Assembly: GCF_002280675.1 (NCBI RefSeq)
Contig: NZ_NCEN01000010.1
Location: forward strand, 62,001 to 126,000
DNA length: 64,000 bases
Direction: 5' to 3'
Source of the DNA: Novosphingobium sp. 32-60-15
GTDB lineage: Bacteria; Pseudomonadota; Alphaproteobacteria; Sphingomonadales; Sphingomonadaceae
Below, in pieces: positions 8,463 through 17,515 of this stretch. A program made the translations under genes and the position numbers. Within the stretch, counting starts at the first letter, position 1. Every line of letters begins with the position of its first letter. A model generated the notes under the pieces. It ran no database searches. It was not told where the DNA came from and worked only from the letters and a program-made list of their open reading frames with translations.

Positions 8463-9848
8463 CTAGCGCGACTTGCGCTGCCGCTCAATGATTGCGCGCG
8501 CAGACATGGCAATGTCTTGCGCCCGCAACCAATCAGGCGTTCCCTTGGGCAGGGCGGCCTCGGCGGCTTCGGCGCTGCGCAGCGCTTCGGGCAGGCGCAT
8601 GTTCATAAGCTGCTGTTCTGCGCTGGCGAGTTGGGCGCGGGGAATATCGCCGCGCGCCTGATAGACCACGCCAAGCTGGTACCATGTGAACGGATTGTCC
8701 TTGTCGCGCGCAACGGCGGTGCGCAGAACCTTCTCGGCCTCGGCAAAGTTATCGGCGTCTTCGGTTGCGATCAGCGCGTGACCGAATGTGGTGGCGATCA
8801 AGGGTTCGTTATTGGTGGCGGCAACCGCCTTGCGCAGGGGAACGATTGCTTCGGCAGGGCGGCCTGATTCCAGCAGGATCTGCCCTTCCAGTTCCAGAAA
8901 GAACGGGTTGTTCGGGTCTTGCGCAATCAGGGCTTTGGTTTCTTCCAGCGCCTTGTCAGCATAGGCCTCCTTGTGAAACGCATAAGCACGGGCATAGCGG
9001 GCGGGAATGTCGTTCAGGTATGCCGGATAGGCGCGCAGAGTGTCTTGTGGATCGGCCAGATAGCCATAAAGCTTGGCCTTCACCCGTTGAAACCGCGCCT
9101 GCAAATCAGCCGCTGGCGGCGTGTTCCAGGCAGGGTCTTGTTCGTAAGTGTCTTGCAGGGTGGCAAGGCGATCAGACGTCATCGGGTGCGTGCGATAGAA
9201 CTCTGCATCGGGATTGGCGCTGGCATTGTAGCCATAGCGGAATTCCTGATTTTGCAGCTTCTTGAAGAATTCAATCGATCCGCGCCCGGAAAGGCCCGCT
9301 TTTGAAAGGAACTCTGCGCCCGCAGCATCGGCTGATGATTCCTGCGCGCGGCTGAACGCCAGAAACTTGCCCATCGCGGCCTGTTGTCCGGCCATGAACA
9401 CGCCCATCGCCGCGTCGGGCGATCCGGCAGCAGCAGCAAGCCCGCCCAACAGCAGGCTGAGGACGGTGATGCCGGTGGCAGGCTTCATGCCTTCATCAAA
9501 GCGGATGATGTGGCCGCCGGTGATGTGGCCCAGTTCGTGCGCGATCACGCCTTGCAGTTCGTTGACGTTGTCTGCCGCGCCGATCAGGCCCGAATGGATA
9601 TAGATCGCTTGCCCGCCCGCTACGAAAGCGTTGATCGAGCCGTCGTTAAGCAGGACCAGATCCACCGCGCGCGGATCAAACCCCGCTGCTTTGAAAATCG
9701 GTGCGCCCGCATCACGAAACAGGGCCTCTGTCTCGGCATCGCGCAGCACCGATTGCGCGGTGGCGGGCTGAAGGCACAGTGACAACGCGGCAAAGCCGGT
9801 TGCCCATTTGGCCAGAAGCCGGTTCAATTTGCTGGGGCGGATGATCAC
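8463..9848 (-). CDS. M48 family metalloprotease with TPR region (BepA-like)
   Basis: The 461-residue protein has an N-terminal signal sequence (ATGFAALSLCLQPATAQ), an M48 zinc protease domain with HELGH at 104-108 and a downstream glutamate in SSADAAGAEF, and a C-terminal TPR-like half. This is the layout of BepA/YfgC, which works on outer-membrane protein and LPS-transport assembly in the periplasm. The start is GTG at 9848, as no in-frame ATG is near. A DsbA-like gene follows 11 bases downstream and an alpha/beta hydrolase precedes by 9 bases. Confidence 0.92.
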   Translation of the reverse strand: MIIRPSKLNRLLAKWATGFAALSLCLQPATAQSVLRDAETEALFRDAGAPIFKAAGFDPRAVDLVLLNDGSINAFVAGGQAIYIHSGLIGAADNVNELQGVIAHELGHITGGHIIRFDEGMKPATGITVLSLLLGGLAAAAGSPDAAMGVFMAGQQAAMGKFLAFSRAQESSADAAGAEFLSKAGLSGRGSIEFFKKLQNQEFRYGYNASANPDAEFYRTHPMTSDRLATLQDTYEQDPAWNTPPAADLQARFQRVKAKLYGYLADPQDTLRAYPAYLNDIPARYARAYAFHKEAYADKALEETKALIAQDPNNPFFLELEGQILLESGRPAEAIVPLRKAVAATNNEPLIATTFGHALIATEDADNFAEAEKVLRTAVARDKDNPFTWYQLGVVYQARGDIPRAQLASAEQQLMNMRLPEALRSAEAAEAALPKGTPDWLRAQDIAMSARAIIERQRKSR

Positions 9849-9857
9849 AAGTTCCGA

Positions 9858-10832
9858 TTATCGGGCTTGGGCCTTAACGGCAACTGAAGACGGGGCAGCA
9901 GCGGACAGTGCGGTCACTTTCGCCAGAAACGGCAAGACCGCATCAAGCGCGCGGGTATCGCGGGAAAACGGCTTGGCGAACTGCATGATGATCTTTTCAT
10001 GCGTAACGCCTTCGAGCAGGATCGGGGTGGTTGGCACGCCAGCCTTGGTCAGGCGCGCGGCCAGTGCCTTGGAGTTGCGCGGCTTTACCCGCGTATCGGC
10101 ATCGCCTGTTACCAACAGCATGGGCGGCGCATTGCCGCGGACAAAGTTGATCGGCTGGGTCAGCGCCGCATCGGGTGCAGAGCCAAAGCTGTTGATCGTG
10201 GCGTCTGTATCAAAAGGGAAGAAGTCGAACGGACCGGCCAGCGCCACTGTGCCACGGATTGCCCGATCATCCAGCCCGACCTGCTTCAACCATTGCGGGT
10301 CGAGCGTGATCATCGCCACGTTATAGGCCCCGGCAGAGTGGCCCATCAGCGCAATCCGTGCGGGATTACCGCCATGTTTTGCGGCATTGTCATGCACCCA
10401 GCGAAGCGCCGCAGCGCCGTCTTCCAGCATGTCCGGAAAGCGCGCCTGGGGGTAAAGCCGGTATCCTGCCAGCACGACGGCATAGCCTTGCGCGCACAGG
10501 GTTCGGGCGATGAAGCGGTAGTCTGCCGGATTACCGCTGGCCCAACTGCCGCCGTGAACGAACAGGATGACCGGCAAAGAGCCCTTCGCGCCTTGGGGCA
10601 CAAACATTTCCAGCTTTTGCGCAGGGTCGGCACCGAACCGCTCGGCGGCCACTTGCCTGATTGCGCCATCGCCGCCATTCAGCAACTTGTCGCCGCCGTT
10701 CAGCACCGCAACAGCATTGGTATTTAACGCGTGGCGAAACGCGACCAAGCCGACAGCGCCAAGCAGGACGAGCGTGAGCGCTGTCCAGCCGATCCAACCC
10801 ATGCGCCACACGCCTTTTGCCACCCGTGCCAT
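9858..10832 (-). CDS. Alpha/beta hydrolase (HSL-type esterase), membrane anchored
   Basis: The 324-residue product has an N-terminal helix (about 11-33), then an alpha/beta hydrolase domain with the oxyanion HGG (93-95) and nucleophile motif GHSAG (164-168, Ser166). A later DADTRV segment supplies the acid and GVTHEK the histidine. The arrangement matches the BD-FAE/hormone-sensitive-lipase carboxylesterases. Substrate unknown. It is the first gene of a probable three-gene leftward operon with the M48 protease and DsbA-like protein. Confidence 0.88.
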   Translation of the reverse strand: MARVAKGVWRMGWIGWTALTLVLLGAVGLVAFRHALNTNAVAVLNGGDKLLNGGDGAIRQVAAERFGADPAQKLEMFVPQGAKGSLPVILFVHGGSWASGNPADYRFIARTLCAQGYAVVLAGYRLYPQARFPDMLEDGAAALRWVHDNAAKHGGNPARIALMGHSAGAYNVAMITLDPQWLKQVGLDDRAIRGTVALAGPFDFFPFDTDATINSFGSAPDAALTQPINFVRGNAPPMLLVTGDADTRVKPRNSKALAARLTKAGVPTTPILLEGVTHEKIIMQFAKPFSRDTRALDAVLPFLAKVTALSAAAPSSVAVKAQAR

Positions 10833-10882
10833 GAGGCAGGGCTAGCAGGCGCGAGGCATAGTGAAAAGCAGCCTCTTTGCGC

Positions 10883-12253
10883 CTATTGCCCGATCAGGTT
10901 GCGCGCGGCGCGCTCGAACAGCGCGGCATCGTCCATAACTTCACCGATCATCGCAACTTCGCCATTTTCAAGGCGACGGACGAGAACCAGTGCGAATTCG
11001 GCGCCGTCGGCAGGGACAATTTCGGAAACCTTGCGTGGCGGCAGGGCGCGTAGCGATTCAGCCAGCGCTTCAGGGCCGCGTTTGGCCAGGGCGTGGCCCG
11101 CTTCCTCACGGCGCATCCGGCGTTCGGTAGTGACCACGCCCTTCAACCCGCCGTGCGCTTCAGCCAGATATTGGCCCAATTCGCCACGGCTAAGCCCGAT
11201 GCGCTGGGCATGGGTCAGGGCGGCGGCATATTCGGTCAGGCGTGTCTTGTCGTAATCGGCGCCAAACACCAGCTTCACCACCGGAGTCATCGGTGCGCGT
11301 TCCTGCATCGTCAGGCCCGCATCTTCCAGAAGTTCGGCAAAATCATCGGGCGCGCTTTGTGCGGCCAAGGCAAAGTCCCACGCCCGGCCAATCGCTGCGT
11401 AAAGCGCGCTGCGGGTGCGGTCCTCGCTGGAATTGGCAACGCGTGCCAGATCGCGCGCCGAAGCAAGCCAATCGGCCAGCGCTTCGGGTTCGTCCTGTGG
11501 CAGCGCCACAGTTGCGTCCGCTTCGAAGCCATCCAGTGCAAGGACGTGTTCTGATCCAAAGGCGGGTTCGGGGAAGGTAGCCAGATCCAATACCGTCGGA
11601 CCATCGGCCCATGCGTCATTTGATTCCATCAGCGAACGGCGCGACTGGGACTTTTGTTGTGGTGCATCAAGCACTTGTCCGATTGCCAGCAACAGTTCGT
11701 CCGTGGTGGCCTGATCCGCCAGCTCTTTCCAGTTGATCACACCCATGATGTAATCAATCTGCAAACCGTCAGACGAGAACGGCAATAGAATTCCGCGATA
11801 GAGAATCGTGCGGCCATGCTGGTTGACGAATTCGGCTTCAAAACCAATCGGGGCCTGATTGGCGATAATCTGCATGTAATGATCGGTGATGCGCGAAAGC
11901 AGCGAACGGCCCGGAACCTGGCTCAGCCGTTCAATCGAACTTTCGGTCCCGCATTCTTCGGCAAGTCTGGTGCCCACAAATTTGATCGCAGGATCTTCAA
12001 TCCCGTCGTCAAAGTGGAGCAGCACCGCGTTTTCGGCAAAGTCTGGATAGACGCCTTCGAGCAGGGTGGTGACCGGCGGAAAAGTACCGTCCCCCAGCAG
12101 GCTGGCCCAATAATTATAGGCACGCACTTGCATGCGGCGCTCGTCCAGCCCGATGGGCGGGGGTGGCGGTTCGCTGATCACCTCATCCTCGAAGCCGGCA
12201 AGGTCGAGTTCCGTGTCGGTATCGTGCCGGTCAAATCCGCGAAAGCTATCCAT
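10883..12253 (-). CDS. PAS_5-domain protein, probable regulator
   Basis: The protein of about 456 residues begins at ATG 12253 (MDSFRGFD); the longer frame would need a TTG. Its first half has the PAS_5 pattern common in alphaproteobacteria: YWASLLGDGTFPP, then FVGTRLAEECG, SLLSRITDHYMQI and RGILLPFSSDG. The second half is mainly alpha-helical with no recognised output domain. PAS_5 proteins often act in cell-cycle or stress signalling, but no specific role can be read here. It is monocistronic. Confidence 0.7.
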   Translation of the reverse strand: MDSFRGFDRHDTDTELDLAGFEDEVISEPPPPPIGLDERRMQVRAYNYWASLLGDGTFPPVTTLLEGVYPDFAENAVLLHFDDGIEDPAIKFVGTRLAEECGTESSIERLSQVPGRSLLSRITDHYMQIIANQAPIGFEAEFVNQHGRTILYRGILLPFSSDGLQIDYIMGVINWKELADQATTDELLLAIGQVLDAPQQKSQSRRSLMESNDAWADGPTVLDLATFPEPAFGSEHVLALDGFEADATVALPQDEPEALADWLASARDLARVANSSEDRTRSALYAAIGRAWDFALAAQSAPDDFAELLEDAGLTMQERAPMTPVVKLVFGADYDKTRLTEYAAALTHAQRIGLSRGELGQYLAEAHGGLKGVVTTERRMRREEAGHALAKRGPEALAESLRALPPRKVSEIVPADGAEFALVLVRRLENGEVAMIGEVMDDAALFERAARNLIGQ

Positions 12254-12338
12254 CAGGCTCACCAAATCCCTTGTGAGAGACCGGTTTGGCGCAACTTTGT
12301 AAAAATGTGCTTAAGTCGCGCCAGAGATGGTGCCGCAG

Positions 12339-13217
12339 TTATCCGCGAGCGGCGATGGCCCGTGCTTTGTCCAGCAGCAAGTTGGCTTGGGCAAGGTGCA
12401 GTAATTCGGCCATTTTTCCGTTAACCCGCAGCGCGCCTTTGCCCGCGTTGGCAGGTTCGGCAAAAGCCGCAACAAGCGCTTGTGCTTCGGCAATATCATC
12501 GGCACTTGGCGCAAATACCCGGTTGCAAACCCCAAGTTGCGCAGGGTGGATCAGCGTTTTTCCATCAAATCCCGAATCGCGCGCCTGCACGCATTCGGCT
12601 TCCAACAGGGCGGTGTCTTCAATCGCGTTGCAGACCCCATCAAGGATGATCAAGCCATTTGCGCGCGCGGCCAGCACGGCCATGGTCAGCACCGGCACAA
12701 ACGCAGCACGGCCGGGCAATTGTGCAATGCCGCTATCTTTGGCCAGATCGTTCAGGCCCAGCACAAAACCCTGTAGCCTTGTTGTCGCAGCGCAAGCCGC
12801 GATGCGTTCCAGCGCCAGCACCGCGCGCGGGGTTTCGATCATCACCCACAGCGCCACGTCCGGCGCCAAGCCTGCATTATCCATCGCTTGGGATAGTGCG
12901 ACGATATCGGCCGCGTCATCAACCTTGGGCGCAAGCACAGCCTCAACCGGGGCTTGGCGCAGCGCTGCAAGATCATCGTGCCCCCACGGCGTGGACAGCG
13001 CATTGATCCGCGCGATCAAGCGGCGATGGCCAAAGCCGCCCGCTTGCGCCTCTGCCACCAGTGCTGCCCGCGCATCAGCTTTGGCCTCGGGCGCGACGGC
13101 GTCTTCCAGATCGAGCGCGACAGCATCACAATCCAGCGTGCGTGCTTTGGCCATGGCGCGCGCATTGCTTGCGGGCATGTAAAGCACGGAGCGTAAGGGG
13201 CGGGAATCGATGGTCAC
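12339..13217 (-). CDS. HpcH/HpaI-type aldolase/citrate lyase (CitE-like)
   Basis: The product of about 292 residues opens with PLRSVLYMPASN and shows the CitE pattern: DAVALDLEDAV (metal-side acidic cluster), a PKVDDAADI strand, VMIETPRAVL (Glu ligand), LGLNDLAKD and GKTLIHPAQL. It should cleave or form C-C bonds of a CoA thioester such as malyl-CoA, citramalyl-CoA or methylmalyl-CoA. I set the start at GTG 13217 because it forms a GTGA overlap with the MFS stop, implying coupling; a longer frame to 13421 runs inside the MFS gene. It is the last gene of the 15608-12339 operon. Confidence 0.9.
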   Translation of the reverse strand: MTIDSRPLRSVLYMPASNARAMAKARTLDCDAVALDLEDAVAPEAKADARAALVAEAQAGGFGHRRLIARINALSTPWGHDDLAALRQAPVEAVLAPKVDDAADIVALSQAMDNAGLAPDVALWVMIETPRAVLALERIAACAATTRLQGFVLGLNDLAKDSGIAQLPGRAAFVPVLTMAVLAARANGLIILDGVCNAIEDTALLEAECVQARDSGFDGKTLIHPAQLGVCNRVFAPSADDIAEAQALVAAFAEPANAGKGALRVNGKMAELLHLAQANLLLDKARAIAARG

Positions 13218-14470
13218 GGGCGCTTCTCCGGAACGACAGTAAGGATGCCTTCTTCGCGCGTCGGCATAGGGGCAAAAAAGTGCAAGGCAAGCGTCAGGAC
13301 AAGCCAGCCGGCGGCGCCATAAAGTGCCGTGGCAAGGCTGGCTGCGTCTGCGACCATGCCCCAAACCCATGCCCCCAGTGCCATCCCGCCAAAGGTAATG
13401 GCCTGATAAATAGACAAACACCGCCCCAGAATATCTTCAGGACTGCGCAATTGCATGGCGACGTTCAGGCTGGTCATCGCCGATACCCAACCCATGCCGC
13501 CCACAAACGACGCGGCGATGGCGAGCGGCAGGCTTTGCGCACTGGCCAGCAGCACTTGCGCCAATGCCAGGATCAGCGTCGCCGCTGTCACCACCACCTC
13601 ACTGCCAAACCGCCGTCGCAATTTCGAGACCCACAGCGCCGTCATAATCGAGCCGATGCCGAACGCGCCCAGCATCACGCCATAATCCAGTTCATCGCCC
13701 CGAAGGATGTCGCGTGCTATGCTTGGCATCAGCGCTTGCAAGCTGGCGGTGCCAAGGCCGATGGCCAGGCCCCGCAGCAGCACTTTGCGGATGGGTGACG
13801 AACGGGCGCAAAAGCGCATGCCCCGGGCAATGGCCGAAAGCATAGGCTCCTTGCGGCGTACCGGAGCCTCTGGCCGCCACATCAGCAGCACCGCAATCAT
13901 GCCAAGATAGCTGACAGCGTTCAGCCCGAAGGCGAGGCTGGTGCTCCACAGTGAAATCAGGATGCCGCCCAGCGCCGGGCCGACACTGCGCGCCAGATTG
14001 AACGATATGGCGTTAAGCGAAATCGCCTGCGGCAAATCACGCGGCGCAACCTGCAAGCGCACCGAAGCTTGCCACGCCGGGCCATTGAGCGCCGTACCGA
14101 TGCCCACCATCAGCGTGAGCACCAGCAATGACCACGGGCCGATGTTCCCGCTCCATGAAAGCGCAGCCAGCACACCTGATACGACCAGCATTCCGGTTTG
14201 CGCGGCCAGCATGACCCGTCGCCGGTCAAAATTATCGGCAATCGCGCCCGCAAATATGCCAAGCAAAAGGATCGGGATCGTTGCCGATGCTTGCACCAAC
14301 GCAACCATCACGTGCGAGGTCGACAGTTCGGTCATCAGCCATGCCGCGCCGACCGATTGGACCATCGCGCCAATGTTCGAAAACAGGTTGGCCAACCAGA
14401 TCGCGCGGAAGGCCGGATAATGGAACGGCGCCAGTGCCCCGCCGGATTTGGGATGCGCTTGCAAGGGCAC
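13214..14470 (-). CDS. MFS transporter, EntS-like
   Basis: The 418-residue protein has twelve predicted membrane helices. It opens with FRAIWLANLFSNIGAMVQSVGAAWLM, the N-terminal pattern of the enterobactin-exporter/MFS_3 group, and has a conserved DNFDRRRVM loop between helices 2 and 3. It likely exports a small molecule across the inner membrane. It starts with GTG overlapping the DUF2141 stop by one base and ends overlapping the CitE-like start, so all are tightly coupled. The substrate is unknown. Confidence 0.88.
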   Translation of the reverse strand: MPLQAHPKSGGALAPFHYPAFRAIWLANLFSNIGAMVQSVGAAWLMTELSTSHVMVALVQASATIPILLLGIFAGAIADNFDRRRVMLAAQTGMLVVSGVLAALSWSGNIGPWSLLVLTLMVGIGTALNGPAWQASVRLQVAPRDLPQAISLNAISFNLARSVGPALGGILISLWSTSLAFGLNAVSYLGMIAVLLMWRPEAPVRRKEPMLSAIARGMRFCARSSPIRKVLLRGLAIGLGTASLQALMPSIARDILRGDELDYGVMLGAFGIGSIMTALWVSKLRRRFGSEVVVTAATLILALAQVLLASAQSLPLAIAASFVGGMGWVSAMTSLNVAMQLRSPEDILGRCLSIYQAITFGGMALGAWVWGMVADAASLATALYGAAGWLVLTLALHFFAPMPTREEGILTVVPEKRP

Positions 14471-14901
14471 TAGAGATAGCGGACTTTCATGGTCATCCGC
14501 ACGGGCTTGCCTGCCACAACGTCAAATGCGGTGGCATTGAAGCTGGGCGGGCCCATGCGCAGGGGAGCATCGCGCGAGAAGCCAAAGCCTTCTTTGGGAA
14601 GGATAAACTTCATATCCATCTTCTTGTTGCCGTTTTCATCATGCAACAGGACAATGGCATAGCGGCCCGGCGCAACATCGTTGATCACCAGTGATCCGGC
14701 ATCGCTTGCTTTGATCGTCGCCACGCGCCGTTGTGGATCGCTGTCGCAGCCTTTGGGATAGACAGAAGCCTTTGCGGTCATGCAGACATGGACCAAGCCG
14801 GTCTTGTTGCGCAGCCCGGTGATGTCAACCGAGACTGTTGTCGCGCCCGGTGCATTTCCCAGCGTCAGAAGCAGCGGCAGCAGCAAAGTGATACGTTTCA
14901 T
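14470..14901 (-). CDS. DUF2141 exported protein
   Basis: The 143-residue product has a signal peptide (MKRITLLLPLLLTLGNAPG), then the DUF2141 pattern: VDITGLRNKTGLVHVCM, a DVAPGRYAIVLLHDENGNKKMD core and FGFSRDAPLRMGPPSF. The function of the family is unknown, and the fold is probably a beta-sandwich. ATG 14901 overlaps the upstream hydroxylase stop as ATGA, which decides the start. It sits inside an operon with a sterol-desaturase-like hydroxylase, an MFS exporter and a CitE-like lyase, a pairing that suggests a carotenoid/lipid or hopanoid-type context without proving it. Confidence 0.85.
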   Translation of the reverse strand: MKRITLLLPLLLTLGNAPGATTVSVDITGLRNKTGLVHVCMTAKASVYPKGCDSDPQRRVATIKASDAGSLVINDVAPGRYAIVLLHDENGNKKMDMKFILPKEGFGFSRDAPLRMGPPSFNATAFDVVAGKPVRMTMKVRYL

Positions 14902-15608
14902 GGGGCGGATAGTCCCTTGTCTGTGCCGCAAAGCCGGTCCCAAAAGCGGAAATAGAGGCCGTAATTGCAGCGATACTGTTCATGATGGCGGTTATGATGG
15001 CTTGCCGTTATCAGCCAGCCTCCCAACCTTGAATGAACAAGGGCCTTGGGGAAAATCTCCCAGCCCATATGATTTGTCACGCCCATCACGGTCATCACCA
15101 GCAAAACCATGCCCAGCATGCCGGCGTGGATAGGGATCACGAAGACCAGCGCGGGGATCAACAGCGAGACAATGGCCGCTTCGATCGGGTGGAAATTCAT
15201 CGCCGCCCATGCCGTGGGCGGGCGGCTGGCGTGATGGATTGCGTGAACCTGCCGGAATACCGCAGGGCGGTGCATCCAGCGATGCGTCCAATAAAACCAC
15301 GCATCGTGGATCACGAGATAGGCCAGCAACGATAAAGGCATCCACCACAGCGGATACGCCAGCGGATCGGTATAAATTCTTGTCCAGCCGCGTTGCTGCC
15401 AACCCCACGCGACGATCCCGGCTGGCACGCCATAGATGGCGGCCGTGGCCAAGCTCCACGTGATTTCCGAACGGATCTGTTTGCCAAGCCCGCGATAATG
15501 TCCGGGCCGCACTTTATGCGTCAACCATGCAAACAGCCCGCTGGTGGCCAAATAGCGCAAGGCGACGATCATCGTCATCGCAAGGGCAGAAGCAAAGGCG
15601 CTGTTCAT
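14898..15608 (-). CDS. Sterol desaturase/fatty acid hydroxylase family protein
   Basis: The 236-residue integral membrane protein has the three histidine boxes of the family: HDAWFYWTHRWMH, HAIHHAS and HHNRHH, which bind a di-iron centre. There are four to six hydrophobic helices. Family members hydroxylate or desaturate sterols, fatty acids or carotenoids using O2. It is the first gene of the operon leading to DUF2141, MFS and CitE-like genes. The substrate cannot be told from sequence. Confidence 0.9.
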   Translation of the reverse strand: MNSAFASALAMTMIVALRYLATSGLFAWLTHKVRPGHYRGLGKQIRSEITWSLATAAIYGVPAGIVAWGWQQRGWTRIYTDPLAYPLWWMPLSLLAYLVIHDAWFYWTHRWMHRPAVFRQVHAIHHASRPPTAWAAMNFHPIEAAIVSLLIPALVFVIPIHAGMLGMVLLVMTVMGVTNHMGWEIFPKALVHSRLGGWLITASHHNRHHEQYRCNYGLYFRFWDRLCGTDKGLSAP

Positions 15609-15678
15609 GGCTCGCGCTATGCCAAGCTTTGCGGCGAAGGGACAGCCCTGCCTTGGGGCATGGGCTGTCCTTTATGCA

Positions 15679-17187
15679 TCAGCTTGCGCGGCGCACCTTG
15701 TTGCGGTGCGCACCAACGCCGGGAGCGCCGCCGCCACGCGGGCGGAAGGTGCGGGGCTTGTCACCGGCAGCACCTGCATCACCCAACGGATTGCGGACGG
15801 GACCACGATCATTGCCGCGCTCACCATCACGCTGTTCCTGACGCGGGCTGACGTCGCGTGGACGACCATCGCGGCCTTGCGCGCGGCCTCCGTGGCTTTG
15901 ACCACCACCACCGCCGCCGCCACGTGATTGACCGTTGCCGCCACGGCCACCATTGCCGCGCTGGGCGCGGGCATCATGGCGGGCGTCACGCTCTTCTTCG
16001 GCAGGCTTGCGGCTTGGCGCAGGAAGCTTGGCAGCTTCGGCCATGAAGTTTTCAGGCAGGGGCATCGTATCCACCTTCAGGCGGGTCAGACGTTCGATAT
16101 CCTTGAGGTACGGCTTTTCATCGGGCGCACAAAAGCTCATCGCGATGCCATCGGCGCCCGCGCGCGCTGTCCGCCCAATGCGGTGGACGTACTGTTCAGG
16201 CACGTTGGGCAGTTCATAGTTGAACACGTGGGAAACGCCCGAAACGTCGATGCCGCGCGCGGCAATGTCCGTGGCGATCAGAACCGGGCACGAACCCTGA
16301 CGGAACGCATCAAGCGCGGCAGTGCGCTGCGCCTGGCTCTTGTTGCCGTGAATGGCGCGTGCTTCGATCCCGGCAGACGTCAAATGGCGGACAACGCGGT
16401 CAGCGCCGTGCTTGGTGCGGGTAAACACCAGTGCGCGGTCCATTTCCTTGGTTTCCAGCAGGTTGCGGATGCGCAGCGTCAGCAGCGCCTGCTTTTCGGC
16501 CTGATTGACGAAGGTCACGTACTGTTCAACGCGTTCCGCCGTGGTCGAGTTGGGAGCAACTTCGACGCGCACCGGATTGATGATGAACTGCTTGCCCAGG
16601 TCCTCAATCGCCTTTGGCATCGTGGCCGAGAAGAACAGGCTCTGGCGCGTCTTGGGCAGCAGGTTTGCCACACGCTTCAGCGCATGGATAAAGCCCAGAT
16701 CCATCATCTGGTCGGCTTCATCCAGCACGAAGATTTCAGTGCGGCCCAGCGTCAGCGCGCGGTTGTCGATCAGGTCGAGCAGGCGGCCGGGCGTTGCGAC
16801 AAGGATGTCGATGCCGGGCACCAGACGGCGGGCCTGTTTGCTGATCGGCACACCGCCGAATACGCAAGCGACCGAAATCTTGAGGTACTTGGCGTAGCCT
16901 TCGATGTTGTCGGCAATCTGTGCGGCCAGTTCGCGCGTTGGCGAAAGGATCAGCATCCGGCACGAAGCGGGCTTGCGCTCAATCGGGTTGGCAGCAAGGC
17001 GATGCAGTGATGGCAGCGCGAACGCCGCCGTCTTGCCGGTACCGGTCTGCGCAATGCCGAGAAGATCGCGGCCTTCAAGCAGCGCAGGGATCGCCTGACG
17101 CTGGATCGGAGTAGGATCGCTATAGCCTTTGGCTTCAAGCGCACGGAGAATGGGTTCGGCAAGGCCGAGTTCTGCGAAAAATGACAT
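15679..17187 (-). CDS. DEAD-box ATP-dependent RNA helicase (RhlE-like)
   Basis: The 502-residue protein contains the full helicase set: Q-motif GYSDPTPIQ (21-29), motif I AQTGTGKT (46-53), PTRELAAQ, ATPGRLLDL, DEAD (156-159), SAT, and HRIGRTARAG in motif VI. The C-terminal 110 residues are a low-complexity Arg/Gly/Gln-rich tail typical of RhlE helicases, giving nonspecific RNA binding. It probably works in ribosome assembly or mRNA decay, often at low temperature. A leader of more than 200 bases lies upstream. Confidence 0.95.
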   Translation of the reverse strand: MSFFAELGLAEPILRALEAKGYSDPTPIQRQAIPALLEGRDLLGIAQTGTGKTAAFALPSLHRLAANPIERKPASCRMLILSPTRELAAQIADNIEGYAKYLKISVACVFGGVPISKQARRLVPGIDILVATPGRLLDLIDNRALTLGRTEIFVLDEADQMMDLGFIHALKRVANLLPKTRQSLFFSATMPKAIEDLGKQFIINPVRVEVAPNSTTAERVEQYVTFVNQAEKQALLTLRIRNLLETKEMDRALVFTRTKHGADRVVRHLTSAGIEARAIHGNKSQAQRTAALDAFRQGSCPVLIATDIAARGIDVSGVSHVFNYELPNVPEQYVHRIGRTARAGADGIAMSFCAPDEKPYLKDIERLTRLKVDTMPLPENFMAEAAKLPAPSRKPAEEERDARHDARAQRGNGGRGGNGQSRGGGGGGGQSHGGRAQGRDGRPRDVSPRQEQRDGERGNDRGPVRNPLGDAGAAGDKPRTFRPRGGGAPGVGAHRNKVRRAS

Positions 17188-17515
17188 GGAAATGCTTTCA
17201 TAGGCACGTCAGCCAAAGGCGGACGTGCGGGTTTGGTTCGCTGTGCGCACCAACCTGAATAGGAGACGCGCGGGGTCGATCATGCGACCCGTGCGTGAAA
17301 GGGGAAGCGGGCGGGGCAAAAACCATTCATCCGGGGCGGATTTCTGCCATTTCAGCGAAATCTCACGCCAGCACCCGGATTGCAACGGAAGTCCGCCGCT
17401 AGTCGTGCTGGGGTGCCTTTAGGCTCGGACCTGCGATAAAGCAAGGATTTTCCGGCGAGAAGGGCGTTGCCAGCCTTGGCACACATCGCCAACGTGCGCG
17501 GCAAAGGAGTGCGGC
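17188..17515. other. Divergent intergenic region of helicase and M20 peptidase genes
   Basis: This 328-base gap between divergent genes holds no credible ORF. On the helicase side it contains two short hairpins, gcacgtc/gacgtgc (17204-17210 with 17222-17228) and gggtcg/cgaccc (17273-17278 with 17285-17290), which would lie in the helicase leader RNA. Promoters for both genes must be here, but I cannot place them with confidence. Confidence 0.5.
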
